DNA from: DASUHT01 sp038230835
GTDB taxonomy: Bacteria > Actinomycetota > Thermoleophilia > Gaiellales > JAICJC01
NCBI GenBank assembly: GCA_038230835.1
Contig: JBBRMM010000002.1
Span: 1 to 64,000 of the forward strand
DNA length: 64,000 nucleotides
Reading direction: 5' to 3'
The position numbers and the translations under genes are program-made. Below, one piece after another: positions 57,171 through 64,000 of this stretch; the stretch's first letter is position 1, and every line of letters begins with the position of its first letter. The notes below the pieces were generated by a model. That model saw nothing but the letters and a program-made list of their open reading frames with translations. It did no database searches and was not told where the DNA came from.

Positions 57171-58897
57171 GCACGCGTTCACTGCGCGGCACGCCGGCGT
57201 CGCCGGGCGCCGCGCTCGGCGCCGCCTGGACCAGGCCGGATGCCACCGGTGAGCCCGGGGGCACTCCGCAGGCCGAGGCCAAGCGCGCCCGCAGAGGGCT
57301 CGAGCTGGCAGCGGCGGAACTCGCCGAACTGGTCGGCACGCTGGCCGCCGGCGGTCACGAGGCCGATGCGGACATTGTCGAGACCAACCGGCTGATGGCT
57401 GTCGATCCGGTACTGGTCGAGGCCGCCGCGTCACAGGCGCTGGCGGGAGCGCCGGCACCGGCCGCGATCGCGCTCGCCGTCGAGCCGCACGCGACTGCGC
57501 TCGAGGCGCTCGACGATCCCCTGCTCGCGGCGCGGGCAGCCGACATCCGGTCGATCGCGCGCCGAGCCGGCGAGCTGAGTGTCGGCCGTGTCGCCGACCC
57601 TCCCGCGGGCGCGATTCTGGTCGCCGACGACATCGGGCCGGGAGAGGTTGCGGCGTGGTCGGGGCTGCTCGCGGCTGTGGTGCTGGCGCGCGGCGGGTCG
57701 ACCGCGCACGCGACGATCGTCGCCCGCTCGCTGGGCGTCCCGCTGGTTACCGGGGTGGGCGCCGAGATCCTTTCGATCCCCGCCGGGGCCGATCTCGGTG
57801 TGGACGCAGACCGCGGCATCGTGTGGCCCTCACCGGATGCCGACACCCGCGCGCGGTTGAACGAGCGGATGCGGCGGATCGCCGACCAGGCTGCTCGTGA
57901 CCGGCTCGAGCAACGCGAGCCCGCGCGGACCAGCGACGGGCGGCGGATCACCCTGCTGGCCAACGCCGGGACGCTCGCCGAGGTGGAAGCGGCGCTGGCC
58001 GCGGGGGCCGAGGGAATCGGCCTGCTGCGCAGCGAGCTGTCGTTCCTGCAGGCGACCGGGTGGCCGGACGAGCAGCAGCATGCAGCCGCTCTGGCGCCGA
58101 TGCTGCGACCGCTCGGGCACCGTCTGGCGACGGTGCGCACGCTCGACTTCGGTGGCGACAAGACGCCGCCGTTTCTGGCGGATACGCAGCAGGGCGCGGG
58201 CCTTCTGGGCCCGCGCGGGATCCGGCTGGCGCTGGCGGCCGAGGGCGGTGTCGCCCCGCAGCTGCGGGCGCTGCTGCGGGTTGCCGGCGATGCGATTGTG
58301 CGCATCCTGGTGCCGATGGTGACCGAGGCGGCCGAGCTCGACGCGGTGCGCGAGATGGCGCTCGCGGCGCGTGACGACGTGGCGCCCGGCGGTGCCGACC
58401 CGCTGGTGGGGGCGATGATCGAGGTGCCGGCCGCGGCGCTCGCCGCGCGGGCGCTCGTGGCCCACGCCGACTTCGTCTCGATCGGGACCAACGACCTCGT
58501 CCAGTACACCCTGGCCGCGGATCGTCTGAACCCCAACGTCGCTGAGCGGGCGGTCGCCTACCACCCGTCGGTGCTGCGGCTGATCGCCCGCGTGGTCACC
58601 GCGGCGCATGCGGCGGGGATCCCGGCGGACGTGTGTGGAGAGGCGGCCGGTGACCCTGAGGTGCTGCCGCTTTTGATCGGCCTGGGCGTGGATGAGATCA
58701 GCGTGTCGCCGGCTCGCCTGGCCTCGACCCGCAGGCTGATCCGGGCGATCTCGACGCAACGGGCGAAGGCTGCCGTCGGCGCTGCGCTGGCCGCGACCAC
58801 GGCGGCCGGTGTGGCGGCCGCGGCGCGATCGGTCGTGGACGAACCGCCGCTACTCGAGCGTCTCGAGCAGGACGGCGATCGCGTCAAGCGCGTCTGA
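57167..58897 (+). CDS. ptsI: PTS enzyme I (phosphoenolpyruvate-protein phosphotransferase)
   Basis: The 576-residue product has the swivelling His domain (active-site GGSTAHATIVAR, His181) and the C-terminal PEP-binding barrel (LRSELSFL, LDFGGDKTPPF, IEVPAAAL, SIGTNDLVQYTLA, and the active-site Cys in DVCGEAAGD). It takes phosphate from PEP and gives it to HPr. Its place inside the dihydroxyacetone locus suggests a dedicated enzyme. The gene overlaps dhaL by four bases and the convergent HPr gene by 48 bases, tail to tail. Confidence 0.95.
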   Translation: MSTRSLRGTPASPGAALGAAWTRPDATGEPGGTPQAEAKRARRGLELAAAELAELVGTLAAGGHEADADIVETNRLMAVDPVLVEAAASQALAGAPAPAAIALAVEPHATALEALDDPLLAARAADIRSIARRAGELSVGRVADPPAGAILVADDIGPGEVAAWSGLLAAVVLARGGSTAHATIVARSLGVPLVTGVGAEILSIPAGADLGVDADRGIVWPSPDADTRARLNERMRRIADQAARDRLEQREPARTSDGRRITLLANAGTLAEVEAALAAGAEGIGLLRSELSFLQATGWPDEQQHAAALAPMLRPLGHRLATVRTLDFGGDKTPPFLADTQQGAGLLGPRGIRLALAAEGGVAPQLRALLRVAGDAIVRILVPMVTEAAELDAVREMALAARDDVAPGGADPLVGAMIEVPAAALAARALVAHADFVSIGTNDLVQYTLAADRLNPNVAERAVAYHPSVLRLIARVVTAAHAAGIPADVCGEAAGDPEVLPLLIGLGVDEISVSPARLASTRRLIRAISTQRAKAAVGAALAATTAAGVAAAARSVVDEPPLLERLEQDGDRVKRV

Positions 58898-59122
58898 GGC
58901 CGCCGGGCCGGTGGCCTCGAGCTCGACGGTCGCCCCGCCGCTCGCCCCCAGGGCCATCACCTGCAGGATGCTCTTGGCGTCGGCGCAGCGGCCGTTCGCG
59001 TGCAGCGTCACGCTCGCGTCGTACGGTGCCGCCGTCCGTACCAGCAGGCCGGCCGGGCGTGCGTGCAGCGCGGTGGTGTCCGGCAGCCGGACGACCCGGC
59101 GCCCGTCAGAGCTTACGCACAC
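58850..59122 (-). CDS. HPr-like phosphocarrier protein
   Basis: The 90-residue product carries the active-site TALHARPAG (His20) and the regulatory serine region DAKSILQVMALGA (Ser51), with normal HPr length. GTG start overlaps the end of dhaM by 17 bases, so it is co-translated with it. It would pass phosphate from the enzyme I encoded opposite to DhaM. Whether Ser51 is phosphorylated depends on an HPr kinase not visible here. Confidence 0.93.
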   Translation of the reverse strand: MCVSSDGRRVVRLPDTTALHARPAGLLVRTAAPYDASVTLHANGRCADAKSILQVMALGASGGATVELEATGPAASDALDAIAVLLETLE

Positions 59123-59495
59123 TGCGCGCCTCCTCGGCCGCTGCAACCACCTCGGCCAGATTCGATCCGACGGTCGCCGCGACCACGGCGGCCACCGCAC
59201 CCTCGACCAGCGGGGCGTCGGCCAGCGCAACCTGCACCTCGTCCACGACGCCGTCGGCGAGCAGGGCGCGCACGCTCAGCACAGCACTTCCGATGTCCAC
59301 CAGCACCGCCACCCCGTCGCCCCGGTCGGCCTTCCGGATGGCTGCCGCGATGCGGTCACCGTCCGTGCCCAGCCGACCGCCCTGGGCCCCGCCGGCCGCG
59401 ATCACCGGAACGCCGTCGCCGCCGATCTGGACGGCCAGGTCGGCCAGCCCGTCAGCCAGCGCGGCCGAGTGAGACACCAATACAATGCCGATCAC
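59106..59495 (-). CDS. dhaM: DhaM phosphotransferase subunit (EIIA-Man-like domain only)
   Basis: The 129-residue product is a single EIIA-mannose-type domain with the active His9 (IVLVSHSAALADGL), AVLVDIGSAVLSV and the DAPLVEGA segment. In many bacteria DhaM carries fused HPr and enzyme I domains; here these are separate genes in the same locus. It phosphorylates the ADP held by DhaL. GTG start; transcribed divergently from the iclR-like gene. Confidence 0.93.
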   Translation of the reverse strand: MIGIVLVSHSAALADGLADLAVQIGGDGVPVIAAGGAQGGRLGTDGDRIAAAIRKADRGDGVAVLVDIGSAVLSVRALLADGVVDEVQVALADAPLVEGAVAAVVAATVGSNLAEVVAAAEEARSVRKL

Positions 59496-59517
59496 GCGTC
59501 TCCGATCATGGGTACGC

Positions 59518-59546
59518 ATTCTACAATGTCGAACGCGGTTCGGCAA
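59518..59546 (-). promoter_or_regulatory. dhaM promoter with IclR-type operator in its spacer
   Basis: On the minus strand TTGCCG (59546-59541), a 17-base spacer and TAGAAT (59523-59518) precede dhaM. The inverted repeat CGAAC-gcg-GTTCG (59530-59542) fills the spacer, a classical repressor position. The operator also lies just upstream of the divergent iclR-like start, so it should control both directions. Confidence 0.75.
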
Positions 59547-59562
59547 GGACGGCATTGAAGCC

Positions 59563-60321
59563 ATGGCGATCCAATCCATCGAGCGCGCAGCTGCGATCCT
59601 TCGGGCGCTTGCCGGCGGCCCGCGGCGGCTGGGCGTGTCGGAGCTGTCGGAGCGGCTGGGACTGGCCAAGGGCACCATCCACGGCCTGCTGCGAACGCTG
59701 CAGGCGGAGGGGTTCGTCGAGCAGGACGCCGAGAGCGGCAAGTACCAGTTGGGCGCCGCCCTGCTGCAGCTCGGCAACAGCTACCTGGACGTGAACGAGC
59801 TGCGCTCGCGCGCGATCGTGTGGTCGGACGGGCTGGCGGCCAAGAGTGGCGAGGCGGTGCGGGTGGGAACGCTGCACGGTGCCGGCGTGCTGGTGATCCA
59901 CCATGTGTTCAGGCTCGATAACACGCTCCAGATCCCGGAGGTCGGCGCGCAGCTCCCGCTGCACGCGACAGCGCTCGGCAAGGCGCTCCTGGCCCATCAC
60001 ACCCAGGTGGCCGACGACCTGCTGGCCGACGGCCTGATCAAGCTCACGCATGCCACCCTGGTCAGCCCGCAGGCGCTGCGACGGGTGCTGGAGGACGTGC
60101 GGGAGAACGGCTGGGCCGCGGAGCGCGAGGAGGCGGTGATCGGGGAGGCGTCGGTGGCGGCGCCGATCTTCGACCGCACGGGGGTCGCGGCAGGCGCGAT
60201 CGGTATCGCCGGCCCGGTCGAGCGGCTGTACGTCAAACGCCAGCCTCGGCCGGCGCTGGTCAGTAACGTGCGCGAGGCCGCCCGGGCGATCTCTCGCGAC
60301 CTGGGCGGCGTGCGCTGGTGA
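59563..60321 (+). CDS. IclR-family transcriptional regulator of the dihydroxyacetone locus
   Basis: The 252-residue product has the winged-helix domain of the family (SIERAAAILRAL, LGVSELSERLGLAKGTIHGLLRTL, residues 3-65) and the C-terminal effector domain (LPLHATALGKALLA, VAAPIFDRTGVAAGAIGIAGP). It resembles glycerol-operon regulators by context. The operator pair CGAAC-N3-GTTCG at 54586 and 59530 suggests it controls the facilitator-dhaK-dhaL-ptsI operon, dhaM-HPr and itself. The effector is likely glycerol, dihydroxyacetone or a phosphate of these. Confidence 0.92.
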   Translation: MAIQSIERAAAILRALAGGPRRLGVSELSERLGLAKGTIHGLLRTLQAEGFVEQDAESGKYQLGAALLQLGNSYLDVNELRSRAIVWSDGLAAKSGEAVRVGTLHGAGVLVIHHVFRLDNTLQIPEVGAQLPLHATALGKALLAHHTQVADDLLADGLIKLTHATLVSPQALRRVLEDVRENGWAAEREEAVIGEASVAAPIFDRTGVAAGAIGIAGPVERLYVKRQPRPALVSNVREAARAISRDLGGVRW

Positions 60322-60326
60322 CGCCT

Positions 60327-60363
60327 GCCCGGCCCCCCGCCGGCTCGCGGCGGAGGACCGGGC
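60327..60363. terminator. Hairpin between convergent genes
   Basis: GCCCGG...CCGCC and GGCGG...CCGGGC form a stem with small internal bulges between the stop of the iclR-like gene and the stop of the ammonium transporter gene. Confidence 0.5.
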
Positions 60364-60373
60364 GCGTGCGGCG

Positions 60374-61708
60374 TCAGGCCATGCTGGGAGCCGGGATGGC
60401 GGCCGGGATGGCCTCGCGGGCGAACTCGGGGTAGCCGCCGGCGCCGTGCTCGGCGAGATCGAGCCCCTCCAACTCCGTTCGCTCGTCCACCCGGATTCCC
60501 CACAGCCGGTCCATCACCCACAGCGACGCGAACGAGGTCGAGAATGTGAACGCCCCCACCGCGACGAGTCCCAGGGCCTGGATGCCCAGCTGGTGGAAGC
60601 TGCCGGTGTACCACAGCCCGCCGCGTCCAGTGGCCAGCGTCGAGGCCAGCGACGGCACCGCGAAGATGCCGGTCGCAAGCGTCCCCCAGATGCCGGCCAT
60701 CCCGTGCACCGCGACCGCCCCGATCGGGTCGTCGATGCCGGCTCGTTCGACCAGCCCGACCCCCCATACGGCGACCATGCCGGCCACCGCACCGATCAGC
60801 ACCGCCGCCCACGGCGCGACGAAGCCCGATGCGGCGGTGATGGCGACCAGCGCTGCCAGCACGCCGTTCAGCAGCATCGACAGGTTGGGCTTGCGCTGCA
60901 CCAGCGCCCAGCTGACCGCGATGCCGCCCAGACCGCCGGCGGCCGCGGCCAGGTTCGTGGTGGTGGCCACGTAGGCGAAGAACCCGACCGTGTGCCCCGA
61001 CATCACGCTCAGCGTCGAGCCGGGATTGAATCCGAACCACCCGAACCACAGGATCAGCGTGCCCAGCACCGCGTACGGCATGTTGTGACCCGCGATGGGG
61101 TTGACGCGGCCGTTGGGGCCGAAGCGGCCGATCCGCGGGCCGAGGATCACCGCGCCGGCGAGCGCTGCCAGCGCGCCCTGAAAGTGCACCACGGTCGAGC
61201 CGGCGAAGTCCTGCATGCCGAGGCCGAACAGCCACCCGCCGGAGTGCCAGATCCAGTGGCTCACCACCGAGTAGATGAGGGTGAAGACGGCGCCGAAGGC
61301 GAAGTACACCCACAGCTTCGCGCGCTCGGCCATCCCGCCCCACACGATCGCCACCGAGACGCCGGCGAACACCACCTCGAACATGTAGGCGGCGCCGCCG
61401 GGGATGGTCGTGAAGAAGCTGAACGGCGCGTGTGCGACGCTCACCAACTCGTTCACACCGGGGAAGAACCCGTGCGTGCCGACCAGCGAGTTGCCGTCGC
61501 CAAACGCGATCCCGAACCCGACCGCCCAGTACACGAGCGAGCAGAGGGCGAAGGTGAGCACGTTCTTGCCGGCCACGTGGGCGGCGTTCTTCATCCGGGT
61601 CATGCCCGTCTCGAGGAAGGCGAAGCCCGCCTGCATGAACATCACCAGCACCGCCGCCAGCACCACCCACACGGTGTTGGCCGCGATCGTCAGGTCGTTG
61701 GCATCCAT
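60374..61708 (-). CDS. amt: Ammonium transporter (Amt family)
   Basis: The 444-residue product has 11 predicted transmembrane helices and the Amt features: MQAGFAFLETGMTR, GDGNSL, DFAGSTVVHFQGALAALAGA (first pore His), FNPGSTL and VAVHGMAGIWGTLATGIFA (second pore His). It imports ammonium or ammonia. The ATG at 61708 begins the first periplasmic segment; a longer upstream frame would run through the leader hairpins. No glnK/glnB gene follows in the window. Its leader carries an intrinsic terminator (see 61746-61786). Confidence 0.95.
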   Translation of the reverse strand: MDANDLTIAANTVWVVLAAVLVMFMQAGFAFLETGMTRMKNAAHVAGKNVLTFALCSLVYWAVGFGIAFGDGNSLVGTHGFFPGVNELVSVAHAPFSFFTTIPGGAAYMFEVVFAGVSVAIVWGGMAERAKLWVYFAFGAVFTLIYSVVSHWIWHSGGWLFGLGMQDFAGSTVVHFQGALAALAGAVILGPRIGRFGPNGRVNPIAGHNMPYAVLGTLILWFGWFGFNPGSTLSVMSGHTVGFFAYVATTTNLAAAAGGLGGIAVSWALVQRKPNLSMLLNGVLAALVAITAASGFVAPWAAVLIGAVAGMVAVWGVGLVERAGIDDPIGAVAVHGMAGIWGTLATGIFAVPSLASTLATGRGGLWYTGSFHQLGIQALGLVAVGAFTFSTSFASLWVMDRLWGIRVDERTELEGLDLAEHGAGGYPEFAREAIPAAIPAPSMA

Positions 61709-61745
61709 CTCTGCTCGTCCTTTCGCCGTCGGGTGTCCGGAAACG

Positions 61746-61786
61746 AAAAAGCGGCCCCGGCTCCTCACGTGGGGAACCGGAGCCGC
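61746..61786 (-). terminator. Intrinsic terminator inside the amt leader
   Basis: In minus-strand RNA a 14-base stem (GCGGCUCCGGUUCC with GGAGCCGGGGCCGC, two G-U pairs) around an eight-base loop is followed directly by UUUUU. On the plus strand the two G-U pairs would be mismatches, so the element is designed for the minus strand. It ends 38 bases before the amt ATG. Confidence 0.75.
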
Positions 61787-61802
61787 ATCGCTCCAATCGT
61801 CT

Positions 61803-61831
61803 TCGGCCGGCCCTGCTTCGGGCGGCCCGCG
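61803..61831 (-). promoter_or_regulatory. First leader hairpin of the amt transcript
   Basis: GGCCGCCC and GGGCCGGCC pair over eight bases with one bulge around GAAGCA, immediately after the predicted transcription start. It may be part of a regulatory leader together with the terminator. Confidence 0.4.
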
Positions 61832-61834
61832 CCG

Positions 61835-61863
61835 AGTATGCCACACCAAGCGGTCATGTGCAA
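61835..61863 (-). promoter_or_regulatory. Putative amt promoter
   Basis: On the minus strand TTGCAC (61863-61858), a 17-base spacer and CATACT (61840-61835). This places the start near 61828, giving a 120-base leader before the ATG. Confidence 0.5.
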
Positions 61864-61949
61864 CAAACGAGTCGCTACATACTGCGCAACGAATCATCTG
61901 GGTCAAGCGTGCCGTCTTCGTGCCGACTGTGTGTCGCGGCCCGTACGGG

Positions 61950-61980
61950 GTCTGACCCCGGGGTGGGGTGGGGGTCAGAC
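61950..61980 (-). terminator. Hairpin after the AIM24-like gene
   Basis: GTCTGACCCC and GGGGTCAGAC form a perfect 10-base stem with an 11-base G-rich loop, nine bases after the stop at 61989. Confidence 0.65.
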
Positions 61981-61988
61981 CGCGACGG

Positions 61989-62777
61989 TCAGCTGCGCAG
62001 CAGGCCGCCCACGATCTTGGCGCCGGCGGCCAGTCCGCCGCCCATCTCGGCGCCCTGGGCGATGTTGCCGCCGGCGCTCTCGGCGGCCGCCGCCGGCATC
62101 AGGAACATCGTCTGCAGGCACAGCCGGCCAGGCCCGTTGAACCGGTTCCAGGTCAGCTTGCCGCCGCCGCCGAGGAGCCCGGTCTTGAGGCCCATGGTGA
62201 CCGCCTCCATCTGCACGCTCGAATCCTTGTACAGCCATGCACCGGCCTCGACGTCCAACTGCTCGCCGGCACCGAGCACGATCTCGAACAGGTCGCCCGA
62301 GCCGTGGAGCCACACCAGCGCCTCGCCGCCCTGGCTCTTGAACTTGTCCACGAACAGGCCGCTGCCGCCGAACAGCATGTTGCGCACGCCCTTGACCCGC
62401 TCGAAGGTGTAGTCCAGGTTGTCGGTGGCGGCGAGAAACTGGTGCTCGCGCACGTGCAGCTCATGGCCGGGCTGGATGGGCAGCGTGACCACCTTGCCGG
62501 GGGAGTCGTGAGAGAAGGCGATCCGGCCGGGGCCGTGTGCACGGGTCATGAAGAAGTCGAGCCCCGCGATCTTGCGCTTGAGGCCGCCCGGCAGCTTCTT
62601 CAGCGATATCTCCGTTTGCGCGTCCTTCCATAGCAGCGTGTGATGCTCGAAGAAGATCGCCTCCGAGCCGTTGAGATGAAACACCAACTGCGGCACCAGG
62701 GTGCCTTCGACCGCATACTGACCGCCCTGGAAATCGGCCTTGACGGGATCTGCGTGGACGGGGACGGGCTCGGACAT
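61989..62777 (-). CDS. AIM24-family protein (TIGR00266-like)
   Basis: The 262-residue product has the AIM24 beta-sheet fold with typical segments: GGQYAVEGTL, EAIFFEHHTLLWKD, LPGGLKRKIAGLDFFM, GPGRIAFSHDSPG and LFGGSGLFVDKFKSQG, and a Gly-rich C-terminus. ATG at 62777 follows GGAGA. Bacterial members are soluble proteins of unknown function; the mitochondrial relative helps cristae organisation. Confidence 0.88.
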   Translation of the reverse strand: MSEPVPVHADPVKADFQGGQYAVEGTLVPQLVFHLNGSEAIFFEHHTLLWKDAQTEISLKKLPGGLKRKIAGLDFFMTRAHGPGRIAFSHDSPGKVVTLPIQPGHELHVREHQFLAATDNLDYTFERVKGVRNMLFGGSGLFVDKFKSQGGEALVWLHGSGDLFEIVLGAGEQLDVEAGAWLYKDSSVQMEAVTMGLKTGLLGGGGKLTWNRFNGPGRLCLQTMFLMPAAAAESAGGNIAQGAEMGGGLAAGAKIVGGLLRS

Positions 62778-62921
62778 GGAGTCTCCAGACGGTCTCGGCG
62801 TGGGCATCGGCGGCCGGCGTGTAGTCGCGTCGACGGCGTGAGCATAGACCCCTGCGGCGGACGTCGCCGGGCGTGCCCGACAAGGTGGGAATACCCTGTC
62901 CCGCGGCACGTTTGCAGGGGT

Positions 62922-63233
62922 ATGCAGGACATCAGCTCAGCACGCTCCAACGCGTCGCCGGCAACTCAGGTGCTGCTGCATAGAGCGGAGTTCTCGGAGA
63001 TCGAGTGGGCGGTGCTCGACCGCCGGTACGGCGCGACCTCAGGAGCGGGTGAGGCCTCCTGGTCGGAGGTCGCCGGTGCACTCGACCTGCCGATCTGGCG
63101 GGCCTGCCAGATCAAGTCGCTCGCTCTTGACCGGGTCGGCGTCGTCGACCTGGACTGTGAGATCGAGGCCCTCGCCCCGGCCAGCCTTGCGCGCCGGAGG
63201 CGGTGCCCCGCAAGGCGCGGGCACGCGGCCTGA
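62922..63233 (+). CDS. Small protein with possible helix-turn-helix
   Basis: The 103-residue product contains FSEIEWAVLDRRYGA and WSEVAGALDLPIWRACQIKSLALDRV, which reads like a sigma-region-4 helix-turn-helix. Its tail is Arg-rich. Ribosome-binding site weak (AGGGG two bases before the ATG). Role unknown. Confidence 0.5.
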   Translation: MQDISSARSNASPATQVLLHRAEFSEIEWAVLDRRYGATSGAGEASWSEVAGALDLPIWRACQIKSLALDRVGVVDLDCEIEALAPASLARRRRCPARRGHAA

Positions 63234-63245
63234 GTCCGTGATCCG

Positions 63246-63629
63246 TCAGCCGTCGTGACGATGCTCGGCCGGCAGGCCGAGCCTGTCCACCGTGTCCGGC
63301 CCGCAGTCGTACTGCACGAGAATCGCCGTCTCGTCGCCGACGACCCAGCCGTCGTGGCCGGGTGCGACGACCACCGCTGCCGGTGCGGCGTAGTCCTCGG
63401 TGCATCCGTCGGCGTACTCGACCGTCATCCGACCCTGGACCAGGAAGCCGACGTGTGCGTGCATGCAGCGCTCACCGCCGGTCACCGGCTGCATGTGGGT
63501 CGACCAGCGCCATCCCACCGGATAGGCGACGCGCTTGATGCGCCCGATACCGGCCGGCACGTCGTCCACCACCAGCCCGCCGATCTCTGTCCGGGAACTG
63601 CCTGCGATCGGTGCCTCGAGGCCACTCAC
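63246..63629 (-). CDS. Cupin-domain protein
   Basis: The 127-residue product shows the cupin core GERCMHAHVGFLVQGRMTVEYADG, with two His as metal ligands, and a second motif with PGHDGWV. Single-domain cupins bind metal ions and small ligands. GTG start is inferred from the domain boundary. No neighbour gives its substrate. Confidence 0.75.
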   Translation of the reverse strand: MSGLEAPIAGSSRTEIGGLVVDDVPAGIGRIKRVAYPVGWRWSTHMQPVTGGERCMHAHVGFLVQGRMTVEYADGCTEDYAAPAAVVVAPGHDGWVVGDETAILVQYDCGPDTVDRLGLPAEHRHDG

Positions 63630-63646
63630 GCGGCCATCATATCGCC

Positions 63647-64000
63647 CTACCACACCTTGAAGTAGGTGCGCTGGCTCCAGCTGCGGTAGGCCGAGAGCGT
63701 GTTCGCGTTCGAGGTCACGCGGAAGTCGTACCCCTTGGGCGACACCGAATCGAAGTAGGACACGGCCTTGAGATCCGGATGGGTCTGGATCCACGCCGCT
63801 GCGCCCACCATCCAGGCGGGGGTGCGCGGGTCGCGCGCCGGCGATGCGGTCTCGGCGATGATCAGCGGCTTGCGCTGGTTCACGGCAAACGTGAAGGCGG
63901 CACCGAAGATCTCACCGAAGCTGCGCCACGACTGACCGGGAAAGTTGTAGCCGTCGGTGCCCACCCAGTTCACGTAGGCGGCGCCCGGCCAGAAGTGCTG
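63647..64000 (-). CDS. Glycoside hydrolase (GH26-like), C-terminal part, runs off the window
   Basis: The visible 118 codons hold the end of a TIM-barrel glycosidase: VNWVGTDGYNFPG, SFGEIFGAAF, KPLIIAETAS (the Glu in IAET is the likely nucleophile) and VSYFDS, as in GH26 mannanases and related enzymes. No stop or start break is seen up to the edge, and the open frame continues upstream (FWPGAAYVNW). Signal peptide and N-terminus lie outside. Confidence 0.75.
   Translation of the reverse strand, partial: QHFWPGAAYVNWVGTDGYNFPGQSWRSFGEIFGAAFTFAVNQRKPLIIAETASPARDPRTPAWMVGAAAWIQTHPDLKAVSYFDSVSPKGYDFRVTSNANTLSAYRSWSQRTYFKVW

Noticed and set aside
1..64000. CRISPR arrays, tRNA or rRNA genes
   Set aside because: No regularly spaced direct repeats, cloverleaf-forming sequences or rRNA-conserved stretches were recognised in reading through the window.

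Overview
The window is high-GC DNA with dense genes on both strands, many GTG starts and strong Shine-Dalgarno sequences. The family mix is actinobacterial: R2-like ligand-binding oxidase, two MMPL transporters, two BBE-type flavoproteins, TetR and IclR regulators, L,D-transpeptidase and a PTS-type dihydroxyacetone kinase. Many secreted proteins carry beta-propeller, beta-helix or glycine-rich folds. My best guess is an uncultured or poorly studied actinobacterium, possibly Thermoleophilia/Solirubrobacterales-like; this is inference from gene content, since there is no rRNA or marker set here. I saw no tRNA, rRNA, CRISPR array or complete insertion sequence.

Layout. 0-10.6 kb: secreted and cell-envelope genes, several of them broken or fused (a frameshifted Gly-rich protein, a truncated COG0701 permease facing a truncated secreted protein, a truncated saccharopine-dehydrogenase-like gene facing an inverted piece of a BNR protein, an RTX-repeat protein fused to half a GNAT acetyltransferase). 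10.6-16.3 kb: SDR, BBE oxidoreductase, secreted protein, isochorismatase-type hydrolase, glycosyltransferase 39-like protein. 16.3-20.4 kb: GGDEF/EAL protein coupled to a cupredoxin lipoprotein, then a fatty-acid desaturase. 20.5-28 kb: small proteins, ClpP, an esterase, an HNH lipoprotein, R2lox plus a DUF1059-like protein, and a frameshifted EXORDIUM-like secreted protein. 28.1-29.2 kb: gene-poor, with a decayed C5-methyltransferase remnant. 29.2-32.1 kb: TetR/MMPL pair with matching operators. 32.2-44.7 kb: hydrolase, seven-bladed propeller, GST, cytochrome b561-type protein, M23 peptidase, methyltransferase, predicted ATPase, a giant Gly-rich beta-helix protein, TolB-like protein and phosphoesterase. 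44.9-49.5 kb: second BBE oxidase, LuxR/TPR regulator, a cytochrome P450 stub and a sialidase-like Asp-box protein. 49.6-54.5 kb: M20 peptidase, a second MMPL, a flavoprotein reductase. 54.5-60.3 kb: a complete glycerol/dihydroxyacetone PTS locus. 60.3-64 kb: ammonium transporter with a terminator-containing leader, AIM24 protein, cupin, and the end of a GH26-like glycosidase.

The best functional unit is the dihydroxyacetone locus: glycerol facilitator, DhaK, DhaL and a dedicated PTS enzyme I run on the plus strand, while HPr and DhaM run convergently on the minus strand, with an IclR regulator divergent from DhaM. The two control regions share the inverted repeat CGAAC-N3-GTTCG, placed over a good promoter in each case, so one IclR protein probably controls the whole relay EI > HPr > DhaM > DhaL/DhaK. 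Other points of interest are a strand-specific intrinsic terminator in the leader of the ammonium transporter gene, a cupredoxin gene translationally coupled to a c-di-GMP enzyme, three genes whose best start codon appears to be ATC, and an unusual number of gene stubs and chimeric junctions that could be real rearrangement or an assembly/amplification artefact.
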